Shown: in pieces, positions 1 through 6,235 of the stretch | How the letters are laid out: every line of letters starts with the position of its first letter | Position numbering within the stretch: the first letter of the stretch is position 1 | Source of the DNA: Bifidobacterium breve | Lineage (GTDB): Bacteria > Bacteroidota > Bacteroidia > Chitinophagales > Chitinophagaceae | DNA: 6,235 nt | Reading direction: 5' to 3' | NCBI GenBank assembly: GCA_943323935.2 | Contig: CALPJR020000056.1 | Span: forward strand, 1-6,235 | Notes under the pieces: generated by a model | Seen by the model: the letters and a program-made list of their open reading frames with translations, nothing else | Databases searched by the model: none | Told to the model about the DNA's origin: nothing | Translations under genes and position numbers: made by a program

Positions 1-2109
1 GGGATCATGGATGTAGCCATTTTTGATGCTGGTAATGGAGAATTGGGACAGGATCCAATTTTAACTGGATTTTATGGGGAAACCCCAATGTTACTAATTA
101 GTCAAAATGGGAAGAGATTATGGGATGTATCTGATGTATTAGGTAAAGCGGTTTCGAAAATTACCAACTATCCAACAAATGGAGAAAAACTTCATTTAAA
201 ACATGCAAATGTTGGAGACATTAATAATGATGGATTAATTGACATCATAGTAGAATCTGGGGGTGGTTATCATCAACCAATTGATCATTTCTATATAAAT
301 AAGGGAAATGGACTATTCGAAGCAGACGCAACAAGAATTGATGAAAGTATTTTAGCAGGACCAACATTTAATTGGCGGTATAACAATAACTATTTAGTTG
401 ATTTAAATAATGATGGCTTCAAAGATCTAGTCATGGGCAATTTAAGGAGAAAATATAATCGCCAAGATGACATGTATTCAATTATAATATTTAATGATAA
501 AAAGGGAAATTTTAGAACTAATAATGTTGTAAATCTTCCAAGACCAAATTTTAATGATTCTTGGGGGTATGCGGTTTCAATAAAGCCATTCGATTTTAAT
601 AAAGATGGGTTTGAGGATGTTGTGATTATGTTTTGTAGATCTCAAGATGCAACATCAAAATTTGAATTTACGGGAACATATTTTCAAGTTTTAATCAACA
701 GTCAAACAGGTATTTATTTAGACAGTACAGATAAGTATATTGATAATAACAAATGGATGATAGCAGAAACTAATAGTATTTTTAATATACCAAATAAAAA
801 TATTCCAGATGATTTTGAGTTTACAGATGTGAATAATGATGGATTTAAGGACTTATTTATGATTAGAAGTTGGGATATGGCTTCTAAATATATGCCAATT
901 GTAATGTTAAACAATAGTTCTAATTTTTTTCAGCCAATTGATAGTAACAAGATTTCTAATGGTAATAAATATCTTGGGATGTTACCTATAAATATTGATT
1001 TGAATGGGGATAAATCGACTGACATACTTTTTTTAGATACACGACCAGGTAAAGATTTGGTTTATGGGACAGCCGATGATGTAATGGAAAGTGCACCAAT
1101 ATTTGCAAATTTTAAACCGGAAATTTCAGATTCAATTTTTTCAATAAAGGAAAAGCAATCTAAGGGTTATAAAATTGGTAAAGTTAATGTTATCGACAAA
1201 AATGATAAGAAGCTAGATTTAAAATTATCAGGGACTTTAAGTTCATCTTTTCAAATTGACTCAACTGGGAATTTATACATAAACGATTCACTTACGTTCA
1301 TTTATGAGAAAAGAAAATATGCTGAAGTTGTTTTAGAAGTTACTGATAAATTTATCACTTCTAAAAGTACAATTAGAGTTAATTTGATTTGTGATATTCA
1401 AAAACCACAATTTAGCTCTACTAAATATCTTGTTTGCAGCCCTGATTCAACCAAAATAGATTTTACTAATACAATTACATCTGATACTTTAGTTTGGTTT
1501 ATAAATGGAGTGAAGGACTCTTTAAAAAGTTCTTCTAAATTTATAAAGGATGCGACTAGCCTATATGTATTTAAAACCAATCAATTGGGTTGTTCCATAT
1601 ATTCTGATACAATTAATATCAGTAAATTTATAAAACCATCTGCTCCAACTTTATCTAGAGATACTGCAAGTTATCTAATATCAACTTCAATCATTGGTAA
1701 CACTTGGTATAAAGACGGAGTAGCAATAACCGATACCACTCAAAAGATTAAACCAACAACGTCGGGTTCTTACACAGCAAAAACAACTACTAATGGTTGT
1801 GTTAGTTCTATGAGTACTTCTTACTATTATTTGGTAACTGATATTATCAATCTAAGTAAAGATGAGTTTATCAAACTGGCACCTAATCCATTTATCAATC
1901 AACTCAACTTTGATTTCGTAGTGAAGGGGTATCAAAGATTAAATTTAGAGGTTTTTGATATAGCCAGTGGAACTAAGGTTGCAAGTCAGCCCAATTTAAC
2001 TGCAGGCACTAAAATTACATTGGGTCAGTTATCTGCAGGTACCTATGTGATTAGGGTATTATCAACTGATAAAAAAATATCCTATCAATTTAAGATGGTA
2101 AAACTGTAA
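1..2109 (+). CDS. Secreted FG-GAP/cadherin-like/Ig-like surface protein with T9SS sorting domain (5' end outside window)
   Basis: This is the C-terminal part of a large extracellular protein. The frame is open to the window edge: two codons (Gly-Ile) precede the first ATG at 7, and GIMDVAIFD reads as the end of another FG-GAP repeat, so the true start lies upstream and no signal peptide can be seen. Counting from the Met at 7, calcium-loop motifs of the DxNxDG type lie at residues 71-76, 132-137, 196-201 and 274-279, with a degenerate copy (DLNGDK) at 331-336. They fit FG-GAP/VCBS beta-propeller repeats. Residues about 374-461 resemble a cadherin-like domain (FQID, then FIYE, then LEVTD). Two Ig-like segments follow at about 467-541 and 545-611, the second with WYKDGV and SGSYT. 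Residues about 617-700 form a type A T9SS sorting domain (LAPNPF, LSAGTY, terminal FKMVKL). By family knowledge the protein is exported by Sec, then moved across the outer membrane and probably anchored at the surface. Its ligand is unknown; adhesion or carbohydrate binding is only a guess. The gene is noticeably AT-rich. Confidence 0.88.
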   Translation, partial: GIMDVAIFDAGNGELGQDPILTGFYGETPMLLISQNGKRLWDVSDVLGKAVSKITNYPTNGEKLHLKHANVGDINNDGLIDIIVESGGGYHQPIDHFYINKGNGLFEADATRIDESILAGPTFNWRYNNNYLVDLNNDGFKDLVMGNLRRKYNRQDDMYSIIIFNDKKGNFRTNNVVNLPRPNFNDSWGYAVSIKPFDFNKDGFEDVVIMFCRSQDATSKFEFTGTYFQVLINSQTGIYLDSTDKYIDNNKWMIAETNSIFNIPNKNIPDDFEFTDVNNDGFKDLFMIRSWDMASKYMPIVMLNNSSNFFQPIDSNKISNGNKYLGMLPINIDLNGDKSTDILFLDTRPGKDLVYGTADDVMESAPIFANFKPEISDSIFSIKEKQSKGYKIGKVNVIDKNDKKLDLKLSGTLSSSFQIDSTGNLYINDSLTFIYEKRKYAEVVLEVTDKFITSKSTIRVNLICDIQKPQFSSTKYLVCSPDSTKIDFTNTITSDTLVWFINGVKDSLKSSSKFIKDATSLYVFKTNQLGCSIYSDTINISKFIKPSAPTLSRDTASYLISTSIIGNTWYKDGVAITDTTQKIKPTTSGSYTAKTTTNGCVSSMSTSYYYLVTDIINLSKDEFIKLAPNPFINQLNFDFVVKGYQRLNLEVFDIASGTKVASQPNLTAGTKITLGQLSAGTYVIRVLSTDKKISYQFKMVKL
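1855..2106 (+). other. Region encoding the type A T9SS C-terminal sorting domain
   Basis: These codons specify the last 84 or so residues of the surface protein. Features seen are the PNP motif in LAPNPF, a hydrophobic beta strand (LNFDFVV), a second strand with LEVFD, the LSAGTY turn and a short final strand ending in a basic FKMVKL. This order matches the Por secretion tail family, which is recognised by the T9SS translocon and usually cleaved on the cell surface. Such tails are typically present in many copies per genome, so this segment is a plausible site of recombination between paralogues (inference). Confidence 0.88.
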
Positions 2110-2205
2110 CTATCTCTTGAAGAATTAAATGAATTTGAAACCTGATCTAAACTGATGATAAAATAGGGTAGAAACAACCCGTTTGCTACACTTTCAGCTA
2201 CAGGC

Positions 2206-2235
2206 ATAAAATAACCCATTGAAAATCAATGGGTT
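2206..2235 (-). terminator. Hairpin terminator after tRNA-Asp
   Basis: A perfect inverted repeat pairs 2213-2222 with 2226-2235 around a 3-base loop, and an extra T-A pair (2212/2236) makes the stem 11 bp. Read on the minus strand it starts about 13 bases past the tRNA 3' end and is followed by ATTTTATG, a short T-run. On the plus strand no T-run follows (AAGTGTTTG), so it best serves the tRNA transcript. It may still slow or stabilise the 3' end of the upstream surface-protein mRNA. The rest of 2110-2205 shows no gene or clear signal. Confidence 0.65.
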
Positions 2236-2248
2236 AAGTGTTTGAAAG

Positions 2249-2322
2249 CGGACCGGACGGGACTCGAACCCGCGACCTCCGCCGTGACAGGGCGGCATTC
2301 TAACCAACTGAACTACCGATCC
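2249..2322 (-). tRNA. tRNA-Asp (anticodon GUC)
   Basis: The minus strand folds into a complete 74-base cloverleaf without an encoded CCA. The 7-bp acceptor stem is GGATCGG with CCGGTCC (one G-U pair), followed by discriminator G at 2249, the usual base for tRNA-Asp. The D arm is GTTC/GAAT. The 5-bp anticodon stem CCGCC/GGCGG encloses the loop CTGTCAC, giving anticodon GUC, which reads GAC and GAU. The variable loop is 5 bases, and the T arm has stem GCGGG/CCCGT and loop TTCGAGT. CCA must be added after transcription, since GCTTTC follows the acceptor stem. It stands alone, divergent from accA, with its own promoter and terminator. Confidence 0.97.
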
Positions 2323-2357
2323 AAGAACTCCGTATCTAGTTTCCTATTTCCGGGTTG

Positions 2358-2390
2358 CAAAGATAAGGGTAAAGAAGTTTTTTAAACAAA
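2358..2390 (-). promoter_or_regulatory. Bacteroidota-type promoter of tRNA-Asp
   Basis: On the minus strand TATCTTTG (2365-2358) matches the TAnnTTTG -7 consensus perfectly. TTTG (2390-2387) lies 21 bases upstream as the -33 element, at the long end of the known spacing. Transcription would start near 2350, giving a 5' leader of about 30 bases before the mature tRNA end at 2322, to be removed by RNase P. The motif and spacing are seen directly; promoter activity is inferred. Confidence 0.72.
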
Positions 2391-2413
2391 TCTTTTATTA
2401 AAAAAGGTTGTAT

Positions 2414-2421
2414 TATTTTTA
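2414..2421 (+). promoter_or_regulatory. Possible -7 box of accA
   Basis: TATTTTTA matches seven of eight positions of TAnnTTTG and ends 11 bases before the first ATG of accA. No good TTTG or TTG is found 17-21 bases upstream, and the stretch is generally AT-rich, so chance is a real possibility. If real, the accA leader would be only a few bases to about 12 bases, depending on which of the two ATGs is used. Confidence 0.3.
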
Positions 2422-2432
2422 CAGCCTAATTC

Positions 2433-3413
2433 ATGATTATGCCAGTATATCCAAATAGACAGTTTTTAGAATTTGAGCAGCCAATTAAGGACTTATATGA
2501 GCAAATTGATGCAACCAAGAAACTAGCCGAAAAGAACCCTAAAATTGATTTATCTGCAACCATAGCACAGTTAGAACATTCTATTGTGGATAAGCGAAAA
2601 GCAATCACAGAAAGCTTATCCCCATGGCAACGTGTGCAATTGAGCCGTCATCCAGACAGACCTTATACCTTAAAATACATTCATTTAATGTGCGATAAAT
2701 TCATCGAATTACATGGTGACCGAAATGTGAAGGATGACAAAGCCATGGTAGGTGGATTTACAGAATTTAATGGGCAAACAGTGATGATGATTGGCCAACA
2801 AAAGGGGAGCAATACCAAGGCTAGGCAGATGCGTAATTTTGGGATGGCGAACCCAGAAGGGTACAGAAAGGCCCTTAGATTGATGAAATTGGCCGAAAAA
2901 TTCGATAAACCAGTGGTTTGCTTGATTGATACTCCAGGGGCGTTTCCTGGGCTAGAAGCCGAGGAAAGAGGCCAAGGAGAGGCTATTGCGCGCAATATTT
3001 ATGAAATGATTCGTTTAAAAGTACCCATTGTGATTGTAATCATTGGGGAAGGTGCAAGTGGTGGTGCTTTAGGAATTGGTGTGGGAGACAAAACTTTGAT
3101 GATGGAAAACACATGGTATACGGTGATTTCTCCAGAAAGTTGCAGCTCTATTTTATGGAGAAGCTGGGATAAAAAAGAATTGGCTGCAGAGCAATTGAAA
3201 TTGACTGCAAATGATATGAAAGGCTTTGGTCTGGTAGACGAGATTGTGCAAGAACCATTGGGTGGGGCACATTGGGATTATGAAGCCGCAGCCGAGATGC
3301 TTAAGAAACAAATTATTAAAGCCTTGGATGAGGTGAAAGATATTGACCCTGCTAAAAGAGTCGAAAATAGAATCGAAAAATATAGCAAGATGGGCTTCTG
3401 GGAAGAGGCTTAA
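2433..3413 (+). CDS. accA: Acetyl-CoA carboxylase carboxyltransferase, alpha subunit
   Basis: AccA pairs with AccD to move the carboxyl group from carboxybiotin on AccB to acetyl-CoA, giving malonyl-CoA, the first committed step of cytoplasmic fatty-acid synthesis. The 326 residues match the usual bacterial length (about 320). The N-terminal helical region contains FLEFEQPI (11-18) and RHPDRPYTL (72-80). The crotonase-type fold follows with GQQKG (121-125), [11 protein letters not shown] (141-151), DTPGAFPG (166-173), the glycine-rich GEGASGGAL (205-213) that fits the oxyanion/CoA site, and [10 protein letters not shown] (233-242). There is no AccD-type zinc finger, so this is the alpha subunit alone and not a fusion. 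accD and accBC are not in the window, as is common where these genes are scattered. The start is uncertain: a second in-frame ATG at 2439 begins MPVYPNRQF, and neither start has a clear ribosome binding site. The stop overlaps that of the convergent mutS. Confidence 0.97.
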   Translation: MIMPVYPNRQFLEFEQPIKDLYEQIDATKKLAEKNPKIDLSATIAQLEHSIVDKRKAITESLSPWQRVQLSRHPDRPYTLKYIHLMCDKFIELHGDRNVKDDKAMVGGFTEFNGQTVMMIGQQKGSNTKARQMRNFGMANPEGYRKALRLMKLAEKFDKPVVCLIDTPGAFPGLEAEERGQGEAIARNIYEMIRLKVPIVIVIIGEGASGGALGIGVGDKTLMMENTWYTVISPESCSSILWRSWDKKELAAEQLKLTANDMKGFGLVDEIVQEPLGGAHWDYEAAAEMLKKQIIKALDEVKDIDPAKRVENRIEKYSKMGFWEEA

Positions 3414-6004
3414 TTCAGTTTTTGTTTAATCGCTTGTAATTTCATCAATGCTTCCACTGGTGTTAGGTTATTGATGTCAATGCTATCTAATTCTTTACGG
3501 ATAGATTCAAAAGTTTCTGTATGTGCATCAAATATGGACAGTTGAAATTTTTCTGTTGTTGCTTGCACTGTTGGGCTAGCTTGTTGATGTTCCTTATTTT
3601 TTAGTTCCATCTCATGTAAAATCGTATTGGCGCGATCTACTAATTCATTGGGCATACCAGCCATCTTTGCCACATGGATTCCAAAACTATGGGTGCTTCC
3701 ACCTTTGGCTAATTTACGCAGGAAGATAATTTTATTACCCACTTCTTTATGTGTGACATGGTAGTTGTGGACACGCGTTAATTGCCCTTCTAAATCATTC
3801 AACTCATGGTAATGTGTTGCAAATAATGTTTTAGGACGATGTGCAGATTTTTGTAAGTACTCTACAATACTCCATGCAATAGAGATGCCATCGTAGGTAG
3901 ATGTGCCTCGACCAATTTCATCTAATAAAATTAAGCTTCTAGCACTCAGGTTATTTAAAATACTTGCAGTTTCAATCATCTCTACCATAAAAGTGGACTC
4001 TCCTGCATTTAAATTATCACTCGCACCAACTCGTGTAAAAATTTTATCTGTTAATGGGATAGATGCAGCTGCAGCTGGTACAAAGGAGCCCATATGCGCC
4101 ATCAAAGTGATCAAGGCTGTTTGTCTTAACACTGCACTCTTTCCGCTCATATTGGGCCCTGTGAGTACAATGATTTGTTGGTCATTAGGATCCAACAAAG
4201 TATGATTGGCAATATAAGGGGTATCAATAGGAAGGGTTTGCTCTATCACAGGATGTCTACCATCTGTGATGGATAAAATGCCATCATCTGTGATGGTCGG
4301 TTGACAATATTTATTTTGCTTGGCGATGTGCGCAAAACATAATAAGCAATCAATCACACCTACAAACTGTCCATTGGTTTGAATGGCATTCAGATCGCTT
4401 AAAATAAGATCCAATAAATGTTGGTACAACTGTTGTTCTAAAGTAAAAATTTTATCCTCTGCACCTAATATTTTTTCTTCGTATTCTTTTAGTTCAGGGG
4501 TGATATACCTTTCGGCAGTTGTTAAGGTTTGTTTACGAATCCAATCAGCAGGCACTTTATTTTTATGCACATGGGTGACTTCTAAATAATAGCCATACAC
4601 ATTGTTGTAACCAATTTTCAAGGAACTAATACCAGTAAGTTCAGCTTCTTTATTTTGTAATTGCGTCAGGTATTCCTTGCCACCACTTGATATACTTCTT
4701 AATTCATCTAAACTTGGGTCAACACCATTTTTTATAAATCCTCCTTTCATGATGGTGGCAGGAGGCTGTTCCATGATATAAAATTGAATGGCTTCAATCG
4801 TCTTTTGACAAACCACTAAATTTTCTGCTAGTGTCTTTAAATAGGTATTCGTACTTGGTGTTAAGTTTGCTTTAATCGCTGCTACTGCAGTCAAAGATTT
4901 TTCTAATTGTACTAACTCTCTTGGTTGTATTTTTCGACTAGCTAATTTACTTGTTAATCTTTCTAAATCGCCACAGGACTCAATGGTTTCATCTAATGTA
5001 TTTGCAGTTTCTTTGGCATCTAAAAAATAAGCGACTGCACTGAGTCTTTGGTTAATTTGTTCCAATGATTGCAAAGGGAAAATCAACCATCGCTTTAATA
5101 ACCTTGCACCCATTGGGCTTTTAGTGGCATCTATGATATCGATCAAACCTTTTTGTCCTGCTCCGTTGCCAATTAATTCTAAATTACGAATAGTGAATTT
5201 ATCCATCCATAAAATTTCATTACGATCGATGCGACCAATGGTATGGATATGTTGTAAGTGTGGATGTTCTGTTTCTTTTAAATAATGCAGGATAGCACCG
5301 GCCGCAATGATGCCTAATTTTTGCGTTTCAATACCAAATCCTTTTAAGCTCGATGTCTGAAATTGTTTTAACAAAAGTTCAGTGCCAAATGCTTCATCAA
5401 AAATCCAACTATCTAAACCATAAGTATAAAATCCAGTGCCAAAATTTTCTTTCAATGCATTTTGGTAATTTTTAGGATAAAGGATTTCAGCAGGCTGTAA
5501 GCTTTGTAATAATTTATCCAAGTATTCTATATTGCCCTCTGCAATTAAGAACTCGCCAGTAGTAATGTCTAAGAAGGCGATACCGCCTTGCTCATTTTCT
5601 ACAAATAAAGCTGCTAAAAAATTATTTTGTTTATGCTCCAACAATTTATCGTTGGTAGCTATCCCAGGCGTCAACATATCCGTCACACCTCTTTTCACAA
5701 TCCCCTTGACTGTTTTTGGGTCCTCTAATTGGTCGCATATGGCAACACGATGTCCCGCCTTGACCAATTTATGTAAATAAGTATCCAATGAATGATGCGG
5801 GAAACCAGCTAGTTCACTTGAGGAGGCCGCTCCATTGTTTCTTTTAGTTAAAGTAATCCCTAAAACCTTAGAGGCAATCACCGCATCCTCTCCAAATGTC
5901 TCATAAAAATCACCCACTCTAAAGAGTAAAATAGCATCTGGGTATTTTTGTTTAATAGCCCGATGCTGTTGCATTAGAGGTGTTTCTGAACTTGATTTTG
6001 ACAT
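3410..6004 (-). CDS. mutS: DNA mismatch repair ATPase MutS
   Basis: MutS binds mismatches and small loops in newly replicated DNA and, with ATP, recruits MutL to start repair. From the ATG at 6004 it is 864 residues, close to E. coli MutS (853). Domain I carries the mismatch-wedging Phe-x-Glu in [11 protein letters not shown] (F33, E35). The connector, core and clamp domains follow to about 560. The ATPase has Walker A GPNMSGKS (616-623, Lys622), the ABC-type signature region near DNLNAGEST, Walker [11 protein letters not shown] (Asp695, Glu696), and His731 in ATHYHEL. QLSIF (821-825) fits a sliding-clamp binding motif, and a C-terminal helical tail matches the oligomerisation domain. This is therefore full MutS1, not MutS2. 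An in-frame TTG nine bases upstream (6013) could lengthen it by three residues, but that codon lies inside the predicted -7 box, so ATG is preferred. It converges with accA and diverges from the methyltransferase gene. Confidence 0.98.
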   Translation of the reverse strand: MSKSSSETPLMQQHRAIKQKYPDAILLFRVGDFYETFGEDAVIASKVLGITLTKRNNGAASSSELAGFPHHSLDTYLHKLVKAGHRVAICDQLEDPKTVKGIVKRGVTDMLTPGIATNDKLLEHKQNNFLAALFVENEQGGIAFLDITTGEFLIAEGNIEYLDKLLQSLQPAEILYPKNYQNALKENFGTGFYTYGLDSWIFDEAFGTELLLKQFQTSSLKGFGIETQKLGIIAAGAILHYLKETEHPHLQHIHTIGRIDRNEILWMDKFTIRNLELIGNGAGQKGLIDIIDATKSPMGARLLKRWLIFPLQSLEQINQRLSAVAYFLDAKETANTLDETIESCGDLERLTSKLASRKIQPRELVQLEKSLTAVAAIKANLTPSTNTYLKTLAENLVVCQKTIEAIQFYIMEQPPATIMKGGFIKNGVDPSLDELRSISSGGKEYLTQLQNKEAELTGISSLKIGYNNVYGYYLEVTHVHKNKVPADWIRKQTLTTAERYITPELKEYEEKILGAEDKIFTLEQQLYQHLLDLILSDLNAIQTNGQFVGVIDCLLCFAHIAKQNKYCQPTITDDGILSITDGRHPVIEQTLPIDTPYIANHTLLDPNDQQIIVLTGPNMSGKSAVLRQTALITLMAHMGSFVPAAAASIPLTDKIFTRVGASDNLNAGESTFMVEMIETASILNNLSARSLILLDEIGRGTSTYDGISIAWSIVEYLQKSAHRPKTLFATHYHELNDLEGQLTRVHNYHVTHKEVGNKIIFLRKLAKGGSTHSFGIHVAKMAGMPNELVDRANTILHEMELKNKEHQQASPTVQATTEKFQLSIFDAHTETFESIRKELDSIDINNLTPVEALMKLQAIKQKLN

Positions 6005-6010
6005 GGGTGA

Positions 6011-6041
6011 CAAACCTACATAATTTTTTAATATTTGAAAA
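6011..6041 (-). promoter_or_regulatory. Predicted mutS promoter
   Basis: On the minus strand TAGGTTTG (6018-6011) is a perfect TAnnTTTG -7 box, six bases before the mutS ATG at 6004. A 19-base spacer away lies TTTT (6041-6038), a three-of-four match to the TTTG -33 element. A start site about 5-7 bases past the box would fall at or next to the ATG, so the mRNA would be leaderless or nearly so. The motif is seen; its use is inferred. Confidence 0.6.
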
Positions 6042-6052
6042 GCTTACTTTTG
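6024..6052 (+). promoter_or_regulatory. Predicted promoter of the TrmH-family methyltransferase gene
   Basis: TACTTTTG (6045-6052) is a perfect TAnnTTTG -7 box, four bases before the ATG at 6057. Only a weak TTTT-type -33 is found 17 bases upstream (6024-6027), inside the AT-rich stretch. The predicted start site again falls at about the start codon. This core promoter overlaps the opposing mutS promoter between 6024 and 6041, so the two would compete for polymerase (inference). Confidence 0.55.
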
Positions 6053-6056
6053 CACT

Positions 6057-6235
6057 ATGCGTAAATTAAGCATGGAGGAATTGGGGAGAAAGTCGGTCGA
6101 AGACTTTAAACTAGCAGACAAAAAGCAGCTGGTAGTGGTGATGGATAATATCCGTAGCATGCACAATGTGGGCAGTGTCTTTAGAACAGCAGATGCATTT
6201 TTAATCAGTGGGATTTGTCTATGTGGCTTCACCCC
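6057..6235 (+). CDS. SpoU/TrmH-family RNA 2'-O-methyltransferase (3' end outside window)
   Basis: The frame from ATG 6057 stays open to the window edge (59 codons plus two bases) and begins MRKLSMEELGRKSVEDF. Residues about 25-50 carry the first conserved SpoU motif: VVVMDNIRSMHNVGSVFRTA, followed by DAF. The Asn-Ile-Arg-Ser, Asn-Val-Gly-Ser and Arg-Thr-Ala-Asp elements are all present. LCGFTP follows and matches the family's next strand. Members use S-adenosylmethionine to methylate a ribose 2'-hydroxyl in tRNA or rRNA and fold with a C-terminal knot, which lies outside the window. The short N-terminus before the motif shows that no extra RNA-binding domain precedes the catalytic domain. The exact substrate cannot be told, so no gene symbol is given. 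A second in-frame ATG at 6072 is possible and would leave a leader of about 15 bases, but the first Met agrees better with the N-terminus I remember for related Bacteroidota proteins. Confidence 0.88.
   Translation, partial: MRKLSMEELGRKSVEDFKLADKKQLVVVMDNIRSMHNVGSVFRTADAFLISGICLCGFT

Noticed and set aside
714..914. 66-codon hydrophobic open frame on the minus strand inside the surface-protein gene
   Set aside because: It looks membrane-like only because AT-rich antisense codons yield Leu and Ile; no start signal or family match.
2166..2180. Weak hairpin GGGT/ACCC as a terminator for the surface-protein gene
   Set aside because: The stem is only 4 bp with a 7-base loop and no T-run follows on the plus strand.
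2110..2432. Possible integration site, riboswitch or small ORF in the longest non-coding stretch
   Set aside because: Apart from the tRNA, its promoter and hairpin there is no duplicated tRNA end, integrase remnant, aptamer-like conserved structure or convincing small coding frame.
2681..2995. 104-codon open frame on the minus strand inside accA
   Set aside because: It lies wholly antisense to strongly conserved AccA codons and has no promoter or recognisable domain; a shadow frame.
3903..4205. 100-codon open frame on the plus strand inside mutS
   Set aside because: It is antisense to the MutS ATPase domain, where conserved codons often leave the opposite strand open by chance.
6044..6232. 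Open frame of 62 codons on the minus strand over the right edge
   Set aside because: It is antisense to the plus-strand frame from 6057, which carries the unmistakable SpoU motif; the minus-strand translation resembles no family.
1..6235. Novel defence, mobile or CRISPR-like system
   Set aside because: No regularly spaced repeats, transposase, inverted terminal repeats, toxin-antitoxin pair or unknown gene cluster is visible; the intact genes are known housekeeping families.

Overview
The window looks like chromosomal DNA from a Bacteroidota (Bacteroidetes) bacterium, most likely near the Chitinophagaceae; the family-level guess is inference from remembered sequence similarity. Three things support the phylum. 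The first protein ends in a type A type IX secretion (Por) sorting domain, which is restricted to this phylum. The promoters carry the TAnnTTTG -7 box of Bacteroidota. No Shine-Dalgarno sequence is visible before accA or mutS.

Layout, left to right. (1) 1-2109, plus strand: the 3' portion of a large secreted or surface protein, open at the left edge. It has FG-GAP/VCBS-type calcium-loop repeats, a cadherin-like segment, two Ig-like segments and a C-terminal sorting domain. (2) 2110-2432: an intergenic stretch holding a tRNA-Asp(GUC) gene on the minus strand, with its own promoter and hairpin terminator. (3) 2433-3413, plus: accA, the carboxyltransferase alpha subunit of acetyl-CoA carboxylase. 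(4) 3410-6004, minus: a full-length mutS mismatch-repair ATPase. Its stop codon overlaps that of accA in a shared TTAA. (5) 6005-6056: a compact divergent promoter region. (6) 6057 to the right edge, plus: the first 59 codons of a SpoU/TrmH-family RNA methyltransferase.

The genes do not form one pathway or operon. Each appears to be its own transcription unit: tRNA-Asp and accA diverge, accA and mutS converge, and mutS and the methyltransferase diverge. The housekeeping genes are intact, with their key motifs present. The AT-rich surface protein at the left is the only accessory-type gene.

I found no sign of a previously undescribed system: no mobile element, CRISPR array, toxin-antitoxin pair or defence cluster. 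The points most worth a second look are the overlapping divergent promoters with almost no 5' leader between mutS and the methyltransferase, the convergent stop-codon overlap, and the architecture of the truncated surface protein.
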